A program made the translations under genes and the position numbers. Positions 14,167 through 22,200 of a stretch of 22,979 bases of DNA are shown here, one piece after another (position 1 is the stretch's first letter; every line of letters begins with the position of its first letter). The notes below the pieces were generated by a model. That model ran no database searches. It was not told the origin of the DNA and saw only the letters and a program-made list of their open reading frames with translations. The DNA is from J051 sp040289295 (GTDB taxonomy: Bacteria; Armatimonadota; Fimbriimonadia; Fimbriimonadales; ATM1): positions 1 to 22,979 of the forward strand of contig PSLA01000029.1 of the NCBI GenBank assembly GCA_040289295.1, read 5' to 3'.

Positions 14167-14187
14167 GCGGAGGACTTTATCCTCCGC
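14167..14187 (+). repeat. perfect 8-bp hairpin in the prfB leader
   Basis: GCGGAGGA (14167-14174), loop CTTTA, TCCTCCGC (14180-14187). It encloses a Shine-Dalgarno-like GGAGG and lies directly before the terminator hairpin at 14196. It may be part of an attenuator or of a small RNA. Confidence 0.6.
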
Positions 14188-14195
14188 GTGAACGT

Positions 14196-14224
14196 GGGGG
14201 GACGGCTCCAGCCGCCCCCCTTTT
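14196..14224 (+). terminator. rho-independent terminator upstream of prfB
   Basis: GGGGGG, bulged A, CGGCT, loop CC, AGCCG, CCCCCC, followed by TTTT: an 11-bp GC-rich stem with a T tract on the plus strand, 21 bp before the prfB start. No plus-strand gene ends here (the pseudogene stops at 13536 and the gene between runs the other way), so it must end a leader or small RNA. TAGACT at 14121-14126 is a possible -10 for that transcript. Confidence 0.75.
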
Positions 14225-14244
14225 CCTTGGGTAAACTTCCATTC

Positions 14245-15355
14245 GTGATTACCCCAGAGACCTTGGATCGGCTCGCCGCCGCGCGCAAGCGCGTGGACGC
14301 GGTAAGGGGGCATCTTTGACCTGGACAGCCTGCGTGCCGAGATAGGACACCTTGAGCGCCAAGCCGAGCAACCGGACTTCTGGTCCTCGTCCAGGGAAGC
14401 GCAAACAGTTATGCGTCGGCTGTCAAGCCTACGCGCACGGGTGGAGGAGATGGACGAGCTCGAGCGGCGCCTGGCCGACCTTGAGGCGCTTGCTGACATT
14501 TTGAAGTCGGAGGCGGACCCACAGTACGAGCGAGAGCTGGAAGAGCAGATGGAAGCGCTCGAGCCTGCGCTGAGGAAGTTGGAGGTTCAAACGCTGTTCT
14601 CCGGCGAGTACGACGAGCGCGACGCGATCGTGGAGGTCTCAGCGGGCGCAGGGGGGACCGAGGCATGCGACTGGGCGCAAATGCTGGTCCGGATGTATCT
14701 TCGCTGGGCCGAACGCAGCGGCTTTCGAGCCGAGCTCTTGTCGGAGACTCCTGGTGAAGTCGCGGGGTTACGGAGTGCGACGTTTTCTATAGAAGGACCA
14801 TTCGCGTATGGGATGCTACGATCAGAGCACGGCGTGCACCGGTTGGTTCGGATCAGCCCGTTCGATGCGGGGAACCGTCGGCATACGAGCTTCGCGATGG
14901 TGCAGGTTCTACCGAAGATGGAGGAGCAAGACGTTGAGTTGAACCCCGACGAGTTGCGAATTGAAACCTACCGCTCGAGCGGCGCGGGCGGGCAGCATGT
15001 GAACAAGACGGAGTCGGCGGTTCGAATCATTCACATTCCTACGGGGATTTCCGCAAGCTGCCAGAACGAGCGAAGCCAGCACCAAAACAAGGCGAACGCC
15101 ATGGCGATCCTTGCCTCGCGGCTGGCGCAGTACCAGAGGGAGCAGCGTGCGGAGCGGCTGAGTGAGATACGGGGCGAGCTGACGTCGGCGGACTGGGGCA
15201 AGCAGATTCGTTCCTATGTGATGCAGCCGTACCAGATGGTTAAGGACCTGCGAACGAACTACGAGACTCCAAACGTCCATCGAGTACTGGATGGGGAAAT
15301 CGAAGAGTTTATCGAAGCGTATCTTCGAGACCCCTCGGTATCCAGAGCATCCTAA
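14245..15355 (+). CDS. prfB: peptide chain release factor 2, programmed +1 frameshift
   Basis: RF2 releases peptides at UGA and UAA stops. The first frame runs from GTG at 14245 (ITPETLDRLAAARKRV...) to CTT TGA at 14314-14319. The conserved autoregulatory signal AGGGGG CAT CTT TGA C is present: an internal Shine-Dalgarno-like AGGGGG three bases before the slippery CTT, then in-frame UGA. A +1 shift gives DLDSLRAEIGHLERQAEQPDF and continues to 15355, about 369 residues in total. The second part holds the GGQ loop in RSSGAGGQHVNKTESAVR, and the stop-recognising region lies upstream. Scarce RF2 pauses at UGA, favouring the shift. Twenty-four codons before the shift match the usual length. The GTG has only a weak ribosome-binding site, and a terminator lies just upstream. 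Confidence 0.95.
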
Positions 15356-15406
15356 GCGAAACGGCACGGACAGTTCGTGTCAGCGCAACATTAGGAGGAA
15401 AGAGTA

Positions 15407-17920
15407 ATGCAGATCGTAAAATATATGTTGACGGCAACCATCGCCGCGTCCTTCGTTTCGTTTTCCGCTGCGCAGACAATCGGTTCTCAGCAGCCTGAGG
15501 GCACGCATGCGGCAGTACAGCGAATGAAGGCGGCCCACCCGAAGGCTGAGGTGTGGTGGTCCGGCGGCCGAGTTGGGATGGTGTATGGGAACCTCCCCAT
15601 TGGCGGTTTCGACACGTCTGAGACTGCTCAGCGGTTCGTGAACGAGTATGCGGCGGTCTTCGGTGTACAGCCGGACGAACTAAGTTTCTCGCGCACGACC
15701 AACATCGGCAACGGGAAGTTCGAGGCGGTCTGGTTCCAGCAATACGCTCACGGCGTTCGCGTGGACGAAGCCGGTCTTACGGTGCTGGTGCGCTCTGGTC
15801 TGGTGCAGCAGGTGGTGCTCGCGAATCCGGTGATCAAGCCCACGCCGAGTGCGCCGCCACCGGCGAACATCCTAAGCCCGATACAGGCAGTCCAAATCGT
15901 GCGTTCCCGGATACCGTATGCGAGGTTCATCTCTTCACCAGAGTTTGTTGTTTGGGGAAACGGCGAAGAGGGGCGCTATGCATACAAGGTGTTCGCGGAC
16001 AAGGGCGACCTTTCCGCCCCCGAGGCGTGGATGTTCTACGTAGACGCGGTGAACGGTCGGCTTCTTGAGAAGCGGAACGAGATCTACTACGTGGACGTAA
16101 ACGGGCACTTCCGCGCATGGATGACTCCGGGTCTGAATCCGGACACAACTTGGAACCCGCCACAGCAATTCGATTATCCGTTTGCGCGTGCGCGCATCGT
16201 CGGCGGCAACAGCGTATTTGCCGATGCGAACGGTAACTTTACGATCCCCCACGGCGGCTCCGGCCAAGTTACGGTCGAGGGTGCGCTGGTTGGTCGTTGG
16301 TCAACGGTTCAGGACCAGGGTGGCGTGGGTAATCACGTAATCTCCATGAACGTAACCCCGCCCGGCCCGGCGAACATGCTGTTCAATCCTACGCCGACGG
16401 AGTTCATTACTTCGCAGGTGAACGCGTTCGTTCACACAGAAATCGTTCACAACTTCGCGAAGTCCATCAACTCGGCCTATCCAGGGATTGACATCTCGAT
16501 TCCGACGCGCGTGAACGTGAGCGGATCGTGCAACGCGTTCTACAGCAACAGCACGATTAACTTCTACCGCTCCGGCGGCGGATGCCCGAACCTCGGTTAC
16601 TCGACCGTCGTGTATCACGAGTATGGACACTTCATCGTTGCGATGGGTCACAACAACCCGACCGGTGACTATCACGAAGGCACGGCGGACGCCACCGCCA
16701 CGCTGCTGACGGACGACCCAATCGTAGGTCGGGGCTTCCGCGGCACACCCGATTCCTTCGTGCGTAATGTAGATGAACCCAACGTTCAGTACCCGTGCTC
16801 GGGTGAATCTCACCAGTGCGGTCTCGTGCTTGCTGGCGCCTTCTGGGATACGAAGCGGGAACTGCAGCGAACGATGGGAAACCAGGCCGGTCTCGACCAC
16901 GCCCGATTCCTCTATCTGAACCAGATCCTGCTCAGCCCGCGAATTGATCCGGGTCTCACCATCGTCGTCCTCACTCTTGATGACGACGATGGGGACATCA
17001 CCAACGGCACACCGCACTACAACGAGATCAACATCGGCTTCACGGCACACAACCTTCCGGCGCCGCCGCTGCGCTTGCTGCGGTTCTTCACGTCGCCGTC
17101 CGACCTTAGCGTGATGCCGGCGAACCGGCAGATCGCGTTCGGCGTGCGGATTGAGAATCTCGGCGGCCAGTATGACTTTGGGTCTGGCAAGGTGCACTTC
17201 AGGATCAACGGCGGTTCTTGGCAGGAGCGCCCGCTGGTCAGCACTTCGCTCAATCCGCGTGCGGAATTGATCCCCGAGTTTGCACTCCTTCCGGCGCAGC
17301 CGGTTGGTACGCTCGTCGAGTGGTACCTGTCGGCTCGGACAACCAACAACCAAACGGTCACGGACGTTGACCCGAGCACACCTCACGAAAGCCTGGTCGC
17401 CAACCAGGTTGTTACAATCTTCCAGGACAACTTCGAGACGAACCAGGGCTGGACGGTCACGAACCAGAATGTGATCGAAGGTCCTTGGGAGCGTGGCGTT
17501 CCGAGAGGCAACGGCACGCGCGGCGACCCACCGAACGACGGCGACGGTTCCGGTCAGTGCTATGTGACGGGGCTGGCAGCCGGCGTAGACCTGGACGGCG
17601 GCCCGACGATCGTTACGAGCCCTGTGTTCAGCATGGCCGGCTCGAACGGGATCATCGAGTTGAAGTACTGGATGGTTTCGTACAACGGCACCGTGGACGA
17701 CCTGCTAATCCAGATCTCGAACGACGGTGGCTCGACGTGGACAACCGTCCGCACCATCCGCGGCGGTCAAGCCGGCGCCTGGACGGACATGAAGTTCATT
17801 GCGAGCAAGTACGTTGCGCCTACCGCAAACATGCGGATTCGGCTGTCGGTGTCCGACAATCCCAACGACTCGGTCACCGAGGCTGGTTTAGACGGCGTGC
17901 GGATTCGCCGCGCCCAGTGA
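15407..17920 (+). CDS. secreted gluzincin metalloprotease, fungalysin (M36)-like
   Basis: An 837-residue exported protein. A Sec signal peptide is visible (MQIVKYMLTATIAASFVSFS, cleavage near AAQ, residue 22). Residues about 30-220 are a propeptide with the FTP-like segment GNGKFEAVWFQQYAHGVRVD and a PepSY-like stretch. The zinc motif HEYGH (404-408) and the downstream Glu in YHEGTADATA (E424) define a gluzincin, closest in shape to M36. The region about 570-665 looks like an Ig-like domain and about 671-837 like a jelly-roll ectodomain, from FQDNFETNQGWTV to GLDGVRIRR. No sortase or PEP-CTERM tail is present, so free secretion is likely. AGGAGGAAAG precedes the ATG. It follows prfB by 51 bp and is followed by a hairpin. 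Confidence 0.85.
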   Translation: MQIVKYMLTATIAASFVSFSAAQTIGSQQPEGTHAAVQRMKAAHPKAEVWWSGGRVGMVYGNLPIGGFDTSETAQRFVNEYAAVFGVQPDELSFSRTTNIGNGKFEAVWFQQYAHGVRVDEAGLTVLVRSGLVQQVVLANPVIKPTPSAPPPANILSPIQAVQIVRSRIPYARFISSPEFVVWGNGEEGRYAYKVFADKGDLSAPEAWMFYVDAVNGRLLEKRNEIYYVDVNGHFRAWMTPGLNPDTTWNPPQQFDYPFARARIVGGNSVFADANGNFTIPHGGSGQVTVEGALVGRWSTVQDQGGVGNHVISMNVTPPGPANMLFNPTPTEFITSQVNAFVHTEIVHNFAKSINSAYPGIDISIPTRVNVSGSCNAFYSNSTINFYRSGGGCPNLGYSTVVYHEYGHFIVAMGHNNPTGDYHEGTADATATLLTDDPIVGRGFRGTPDSFVRNVDEPNVQYPCSGESHQCGLVLAGAFWDTKRELQRTMGNQAGLDHARFLYLNQILLSPRIDPGLTIVVLTLDDDDGDITNGTPHYNEINIGFTAHNLPAPPLRLLRFFTSPSDLSVMPANRQIAFGVRIENLGGQYDFGSGKVHFRINGGSWQERPLVSTSLNPRAELIPEFALLPAQPVGTLVEWYLSARTTNNQTVTDVDPSTPHESLVANQVVTIFQDNFETNQGWTVTNQNVIEGPWERGVPRGNGTRGDPPNDGDGSGQCYVTGLAAGVDLDGGPTIVTSPVFSMAGSNGIIELKYWMVSYNGTVDDLLIQISNDGGSTWTTVRTIRGGQAGAWTDMKFIASKYVAPTANMRIRLSVSDNPNDSVTEAGLDGVRIRRAQ

Positions 17921-17942
17921 GCACCAGAAAGGCGGGTACACT

Positions 17943-17972
17943 GGGGGGTGACCCGAGCTCCGGTCGCCCCCC
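17943..17972 (+). terminator. hairpin after the protease gene
   Basis: GGGGGGTGACC (17943-17953) pairs with GGTCGCCCCCC (17962-17972), an 11-bp stem with one T-G wobble and an 8-nt loop, 22 bp after the stop. No T tract follows, so termination is likely but not certain. Confidence 0.55.
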
Positions 17973-18025
17973 GGGCCCGCCTGAAACGATTCTCCTTCCT
18001 GAGGGTCTAATTCCTGAGAGCCGCA

Positions 18026-18607
18026 ATGATGATAAGCCGGAACAAGATGCTGCTGTTGGTTGGGGTGGTGTGTTTTGCCGCTCATGTTTCCGCACAGGAC
18101 GTCGGCTCGGAGACGCACCCCGTTGCACAGGCAGCAGCGGACGCGATTCGTGACGCCGCGCGCGCGGATGGGGCTTTCATCGCCGCTGGCCTACTCAAGG
18201 ACGGTGCGCTAAGCGGTGACCTCGCGTCGATCTTCCAGTACCCGACGGACAAGATCGTGGTGGTTCGATTGACTGGCGCTGAGGTTCGGCAGGCGCTGGA
18301 GCGCTCGGTTTCTACGTACCCGTCTTCAAACCGCAGTTTCCTGCAGCTTTCCGGTTTCGTCGTTACGTTCTCTTCGAGCAAGCCGGCTGAGTCGCGCATT
18401 TTCGACGTTGTTGTGGACGGGAAGAAACTCGACCCGAACGGCACATATGAGGTTGCGATGCCTGAGTCGCTCGCTCGCGGCGCGCTCGGATACTTTCGGA
18501 TTTGGAACTCGGCGCGTATCGTTCGATCTCTCGACTCGACCATCGAAGCCACCCTAAAGGGCAAGACTGGGGAGGTGCGAGAATCCCGCTACATCGTCAA
18601 GCCCTGA
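18026..18607 (+). CDS. secreted stand-alone 5'-nucleotidase C-terminal domain
   Basis: A 193-residue exported protein. The signal peptide is KMLLLVGVVCFAAHVSAQ, cleaved near residue 24. The rest matches the 5'-nucleotidase C-terminal domain: VVVRLTGAEVRQALERSV, FLQLSGFVVTFSSSKP, VVVDGKKLDPNGTYEVAMPE and LARGALGYFRIW. In UshA-like enzymes this domain binds the nucleotide base while a separate metallophosphoesterase domain cleaves phosphate; that catalytic half is absent here, and no truncated copy of it is seen upstream. The protein is thus probably not a nucleotidase by itself and may bind nucleotides or partner proteins. ATG codons at 18026 and 18029 follow GAGAG. It overlaps or abuts the start of the next gene, suggesting an operon. 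Confidence 0.75.
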   Translation: MMISRNKMLLLVGVVCFAAHVSAQDVGSETHPVAQAAADAIRDAARADGAFIAAGLLKDGALSGDLASIFQYPTDKIVVVRLTGAEVRQALERSVSTYPSSNRSFLQLSGFVVTFSSSKPAESRIFDVVVDGKKLDPNGTYEVAMPESLARGALGYFRIWNSARIVRSLDSTIEATLKGKTGEVRESRYIVKP

Positions 18608-19557
18608 TCGCATACGCGGTGCTGGCGCTGTTGAACGGCTGCGGCGAGCCGGCGACTTCATCCGCTCTTAACCACCAAGGCGGAGTAGCGACGCCGGCGC
18701 GATCCCCCGAGACGCTGTTTGACGGTGAGAAGGCGTACGCTTTGCTCAACGCACAGTGCGACATCGGCCCGCGCTACCCCGGCTCGGCGGGTCACGTGAA
18801 GATGCGGGACTGGCTGGTCGCGGAGGCGAAGAAGCACACCGACAAAGTGGAAACGCAGGAGTTCCGCCACCGCTGGAGCCGAACCGGCGAGAGCGTAACG
18901 ATGTGGAACGTCGTGGGGCGAATGGACTTCGGCGCGCAGAAAACCGTGCTGCTGCTGGCTCACTGGGACACGCGACCCTATGCTGACCAAGACCCCAGCC
19001 CTCAGAACCGTTCGAAGCCGATCCTTGGCGCAAACGATGGGGCGAGCGGCGTCGCCTTGTTGCTCGAACTAACGCGCGTTTTTAAAGAGAAAAAGCCGCC
19101 CGTCAACGTCGTATTCCTGTTTACGGACGGAGAGGACCTCGGGCCTGGTCTTGACGAGATGTTTCTTGGCGCAGAGCACTTTGCCCGCAACCTGTCGGAG
19201 GAGGATCGCAAGATCTCCTATGGCATTCTGCTCGACATGGTGGGGGACCGCGACTTGGTTATCCCGCGCGAGCAGAACAGCGACTATTACGTGCGAACGC
19301 TGATGGATCGCTTCTACGGCCACGCGCGCGAAATCGGCCTCTCGAAACACTTTCCAAACCGACCCGGCCCAGTGATCGCCGACGACCATGAGCCGTTGAA
19401 TCGTGCGGGCATCCCAACGATTGACCTCATAGACTTCGACTACGGCCCGGGTCACTCGTGGTGGCACACGGTCGAGGACACGCCCGACAAGTGCAGCGCA
19501 GCCTCGCTCTCCGCGGTCGGTCGTGCGGTCGAGTCGTTCCTTCGCGCAGAGAGCTAA
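18583..19557 (+). CDS. M28 peptidase / glutaminyl-peptide cyclotransferase-like lipoprotein
   Basis: About 324 residues with the M28/glutaminyl-cyclase zinc-enzyme layout: VLLLAHWDTRPYADQDP (first His), ILGANDGASGVALLLEL (bridging Asp and general features), FLFTDGEDLG (Glu), ILLDMVGDRDLVIP, VIADDHEPLNRAGIPTIDL (Asp) and HSWWHTVEDTPDKCS (last His). The AHWDTRP and DTPDKC motifs resemble glutaminyl cyclases, which form N-terminal pyroglutamate; peptidase activity is the alternative. ALIAYAVLALLNGC is a lipoprotein signal ending in a lipobox. The start is unclear: no ATG exists. ATC at 18583, 5 nt after GGGGAGGTG, would give a perfect signal peptide; TTG at 18502, CTG at 18604 and GTG at 18619 are alternatives. 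The stop overlaps that of the convergent aldo/keto reductase gene. Confidence 0.85.
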   Translation: MPLHRQALIAYAVLALLNGCGEPATSSALNHQGGVATPARSPETLFDGEKAYALLNAQCDIGPRYPGSAGHVKMRDWLVAEAKKHTDKVETQEFRHRWSRTGESVTMWNVVGRMDFGAQKTVLLLAHWDTRPYADQDPSPQNRSKPILGANDGASGVALLLELTRVFKEKKPPVNVVFLFTDGEDLGPGLDEMFLGAEHFARNLSEEDRKISYGILLDMVGDRDLVIPREQNSDYYVRTLMDRFYGHAREIGLSKHFPNRPGPVIADDHEPLNRAGIPTIDLIDFDYGPGHSWWHTVEDTPDKCSAASLSAVGRAVESFLRAES

Positions 19558-20552
19558 ATCGGAAGCGCGTTCGGACCGAAGTCGGCGTTGTAGTATTCGC
19601 CCACGTTCGTGCCTGGTGCGATGATCTCGTCGATGCGCTTGAGGACGTCAGCGTCTAACTTCAACTCAGTTGCGGCGACGAGGTCCTTGAACTGCGTAAG
19701 CTTGCGCGCCCCGATGATGGCTGAGGTTACGCCCGGCTGGTTTACAACCCAAGCGATGGACAGAGTGGTCAGGCTGCGGCCGAGGTCGTCGGCAACCTTC
19801 TTGAGCTTGCGCACAACTCGCTCCGTCTGTTGGTTCCACCGGTTCATCGGGTCGCTCTTCACATATCTTCCATCGCGCGGCTTGTCGAGATACTTGCCGC
19901 TGAGGATGCCGCCCGCGAGCGGAGACCACGGTATCACTGCGTAGTTGTACGTCCTGCAGAAGGGAAGCAACTCTCTCTCGATTCGACGATCAAGCAGGTT
20001 GTATGGCGGCTGTTCACTGACGAAACGATTCAGTCCGAGTTCACGCGCCACGTAGTGCGCCTCGCACACTTGCCACGCCGCGTAGGTGCTGGTGCCGATG
20101 TATCTCACCTTTCCAGAGCGAATCAGGTCGTCGAGCGCGCGCAACGTTTCATCAATCGGTATCGAGGGCTGCGGGCGGTGCACCTGATAGAGGTCAATCC
20201 AGTCGGTCTTCAATCGCTTGAGGGAGGCCTCGCACTGCATAATGATGTGCCGTCGGCTGTTCCCCCATGCGTTCGGGTCGCTGTCGTCCATGCGGCCGTG
20301 AAACTTCGTTGCAAGGATGACCTTGTCACGCACGCCTTTGATGACTCGGCCGGTAACCTGCTCGCAAACGCCGCGCGCATACACGTTCGCGGTGTCGAAG
20401 AAGTTGATCCCGAGGTCCAGCGCTCGCTTGCCGATTTTGTAACCGGTCTCGGTGTCGCTGCCCCAGTCGTCGGGGTGCCAGCCGAACGTCATCGTGCCCA
20501 TGCAAAGGGGCGAAACCATCATTCCGGTTCTTCCGAAGGGTCGGTACTCCAT
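19554..20552 (-). CDS. aldo/keto reductase
   Basis: A 332-residue NAD(P)H-dependent oxidoreductase with a TIM barrel, acting on aldehydes and ketones. The catalytic tetrad can be placed at D53 and Y58 (FFDTANVY), K83 (LATKF) and H125 (LYQVHRP). Other family motifs are MEYRPFGRTGMMVSPLCMGT, GKVRYIGTSTYAAW, VSEQPPYNLLDRR, VIPWSPLAGGILSGKY and SAIIGARKLTQF (cofactor phosphate binding). It looks like the YajO/Tas-type subgroup; the substrate is unknown. The start at 20552 is chosen from homology; an ATG at 20564 lies inside a likely -10 box. No Shine-Dalgarno is present, and the divergent gene starts 21 bp away. Its stop codon overlaps that of the convergent M28 gene. Confidence 0.95.
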   Translation of the reverse strand: MEYRPFGRTGMMVSPLCMGTMTFGWHPDDWGSDTETGYKIGKRALDLGINFFDTANVYARGVCEQVTGRVIKGVRDKVILATKFHGRMDDSDPNAWGNSRRHIIMQCEASLKRLKTDWIDLYQVHRPQPSIPIDETLRALDDLIRSGKVRYIGTSTYAAWQVCEAHYVARELGLNRFVSEQPPYNLLDRRIERELLPFCRTYNYAVIPWSPLAGGILSGKYLDKPRDGRYVKSDPMNRWNQQTERVVRKLKKVADDLGRSLTTLSIAWVVNQPGVTSAIIGARKLTQFKDLVAATELKLDADVLKRIDEIIAPGTNVGEYYNADFGPNALPI

Positions 20553-20562
20553 AATCGCGTGC

Positions 20563-20568
20563 ATCTTA
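20563..20568 (-). promoter_or_regulatory. putative -10 box, leaderless promoter of the aldo/keto reductase gene
   Basis: On the minus strand GGTGTAAGATGCACG contains TAAGAT, 10 nt before the ATG at 20552, so transcription would begin about 4 nt before the start codon. It is identical to the box upstream of the CoA-transferase A gene. Confidence 0.4.
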
Positions 20569-20573
20569 CACCG

Positions 20574-20957
20574 ATGAGCACTTTGACTGCTGCGGCTGTG
20601 CTGTTTGCGCTTTGGCTCGCCTGGGGCTGGGTGTCGTGGCAGCGCACTCTGAATCTGGCGCGACGTTTCGATGCGCTTTCGGTGTTGCCGAGGTTTCTCC
20701 TCAGCGCCTGCGCGTTGGTGCTTTCGGGCGCAGCGCTTATCGGTGGATGGCTGGCGGTGAGCGCGATCGGCGGTGACAGAGAGTGGCTCGACGCCGCCGG
20801 TTTCGCCGTCTTCCTTATTGCCGGGTCGCTGTTCGTAAGCCTGCAGATGTTCGGCGCTTGCCTGATTTGGCGCGCAGGGATGCAGGTAACGTCGGGAGCG
20901 GGTCCGGCGTCGAATCCCCGGAGCGACCATAATCGCCAGCAAGGAGAACAGGAATGA
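20574..20957 (+). CDS. small membrane protein, three predicted helices
   Basis: A 127-residue protein with hydrophobic segments at about residues 4-22 (TAAAVLFALWLAWGWV), 41-62 (FLLSACALVLSGAALIGGWL) and 76-98 (AGFAVFLIAGSLFVSLQMFG), then a polar Gln/Glu-rich tail. I recognise no family. The ATG at 20574 follows directly after the 21-bp gap to the divergent reductase gene and has no Shine-Dalgarno, so a leaderless message is possible. The stop overlaps the next gene's start (ATGA at 20954-20957), a strong sign of co-translation. GC-rich third positions and the helix pattern support a real gene. Confidence 0.7.
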   Translation: MSTLTAAAVLFALWLAWGWVSWQRTLNLARRFDALSVLPRFLLSACALVLSGAALIGGWLAVSAIGGDREWLDAAGFAVFLIAGSLFVSLQMFGACLIWRAGMQVTSGAGPASNPRSDHNRQQGEQE

Positions 20958-21553
20958 AGCTGCCTCTCATCACCTTTGTAACGGTCACGCTTACCGTGAT
21001 GCCGACGGCCACCCAGACGCCGCCGAAGGTCGACCCCTATGGCGTGAACCCGATTCTGCAGACGCTCGCGGAGATTGACATCGCCAATCAGATTCTTCCA
21101 CTCCTTCTCACCAAGGACCAAACGAACCGCCTGCTGACGCTGGTCGAGCGCGCCCGCGCCGAGGCGAAACAGCAGGAGAAGAAGGAAGCCGACGCCCTGA
21201 AGGCGCTGAAGACCGAAGCCGACAAGGTGCACGAGGAGGCAGTAAAAATGGGCAAGGTCCCCAGCCAGGAGTTCCTGAAGAAGGTGAACGACATGTTCGC
21301 CGATTGGGAGAAGGAGCGGCTCAACATTCGCGCGAAGAACACCATCCTCCTCATGTCGTGCGTCAAGGAGATCCTTAACGAAGGGCAGATCAAGGCCGCG
21401 ATCGGCGTTGTTGACAAGGTGTACGACGAGCAGTTGCGCGAATTCGTCGAAAACCCCACCGACGACCAGAAGCTCTCCTACTACGTCGTGCACGTGTTCC
21501 TCAACGACACGGCGTACGAGTTCATGCGCAAGCGCTACTCTGAGTTGCGCTAA
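20954..21553 (+). CDS. secreted helical protein of unknown function
   Basis: A 199-residue protein. The first 20 residues (MKLPLITFVTVTLTVMPTAT) look like a signal peptide. The remainder is almost wholly alpha-helical; residues about 55-100 are a charged coiled coil (RARAEAKQQEKKEADALKAL and onward), followed by helices containing FADWEKERLNIRAKNTILLM and QIKAAIGVVDKVYDEQLREF. No known motif is seen; a periplasmic chaperone-like or structural role is one guess. AAGGAGAACAGG precedes the ATG, which overlaps the previous stop by 4 nt. The stop codon shares CTAA with the stop of the convergent pcm gene. Confidence 0.8.
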   Translation: MKLPLITFVTVTLTVMPTATQTPPKVDPYGVNPILQTLAEIDIANQILPLLLTKDQTNRLLTLVERARAEAKQQEKKEADALKALKTEADKVHEEAVKMGKVPSQEFLKKVNDMFADWEKERLNIRAKNTILLMSCVKEILNEGQIKAAIGVVDKVYDEQLREFVENPTDDQKLSYYVVHVFLNDTAYEFMRKRYSELR

Positions 21554-22149
21554 GGCTGGAACGGCACGAAGCGACAATATTGCCGCGTGCGCTCGGTTCG
21601 GTCGCGATAGGCGCGCACCAGCTCCTGGGAACTGCGATCGCCCACCGGAGCAAGCACGAATCCGCCTTCCTTCAGCAGGTCGAGCGACCATTGCGGCACC
21701 TCTTCAACGGCTGCGCTGAAGAGCACGCGGTCGAACTTCTCGTTCCACTCCATCTCCGCCGCATTGCCCTGCAACACGTCGGCTTTGTACTTCAGGCGCC
21801 GTAGCGTGAGCAGCGAGCGATTCGCAACGTGCGGGATGATCTCAACGCCAACCGCCTCCACTCCCAGCTCCTCAAGCAGCGCAAGCACATAGCCGGAGCC
21901 GGAGCCAACCTCAACCGCCCGCATGCCGGGCGAGACGTCGAGCGTGTCAAGCATGATCGCGATCATCGAAGGCTGGGATATGGTCGAGCCTTCCGCCAAC
22001 GGGAGCGCCTGGTCTGACCAAGCCCTATTTCTCCACTCTGGCGGTACGAACTCCTCGCGCGGCACGCGGCGGAAAGCCTCGAGAAGTGCCTCGTTGCTCG
22101 GCGCCACAAGCGCCACCCGCCGCAACAGTTCCTCGCGTTCGGAGCACAC
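21550..22149 (-). CDS. pcm: protein-L-isoaspartate O-methyltransferase
   Basis: A 199-residue SAM-dependent enzyme that repairs isoaspartyl residues in aged proteins, in the cytoplasm. Motifs are VPREEFVP, the family-specific GSTISQPSMIAIML, SAM motif I AVEVGSGSGYVLALLEELG, the acidic end of strand 2 VGVEIIP, VLQGNAAEMEW and FDRVLFSAAVEEVPQWSLDL, then LKEGGFVLAPVGD. The start is taken at GTG 22149 because this leaves 29 residues before VPREEFVP, as in E. coli Pcm (30); a TTG at 22173 is the longer alternative. No clear ribosome-binding site. Its stop codon overlaps that of the convergent helical protein gene. Confidence 0.93.
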   Translation of the reverse strand: MCSEREELLRRVALVAPSNEALLEAFRRVPREEFVPPEWRNRAWSDQALPLAEGSTISQPSMIAIMLDTLDVSPGMRAVEVGSGSGYVLALLEELGVEAVGVEIIPHVANRSLLTLRRLKYKADVLQGNAAEMEWNEKFDRVLFSAAVEEVPQWSLDLLKEGGFVLAPVGDRSSQELVRAYRDRTERTRQYCRFVPFQP

Positions 22150-22200
22150 GGCATAGGATAGCCGACGCGGCAACGCCCGGGGGTTGGCATGTCGGCGGTG

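Noticed and set aside
16301..17386. 361-residue minus-strand ORF inside the protease gene
   Set aside because: Shadow of the strong plus-strand coding frame; no domain or ribosome-binding site.
20553..20942. N-terminal extension of the aldo/keto reductase ORF
   Set aside because: It is Gln/Arg/His-rich without similarity to the family and lies antisense to the small membrane gene.
20519..21691. 390-residue minus-strand ORF opposite the two small plus-strand genes
   Set aside because: The plus-strand frames show a signal peptide, helices, ATGA overlap and ribosome-binding site; the antisense Leu/His/Arg-rich frame is a GC-rich shadow.
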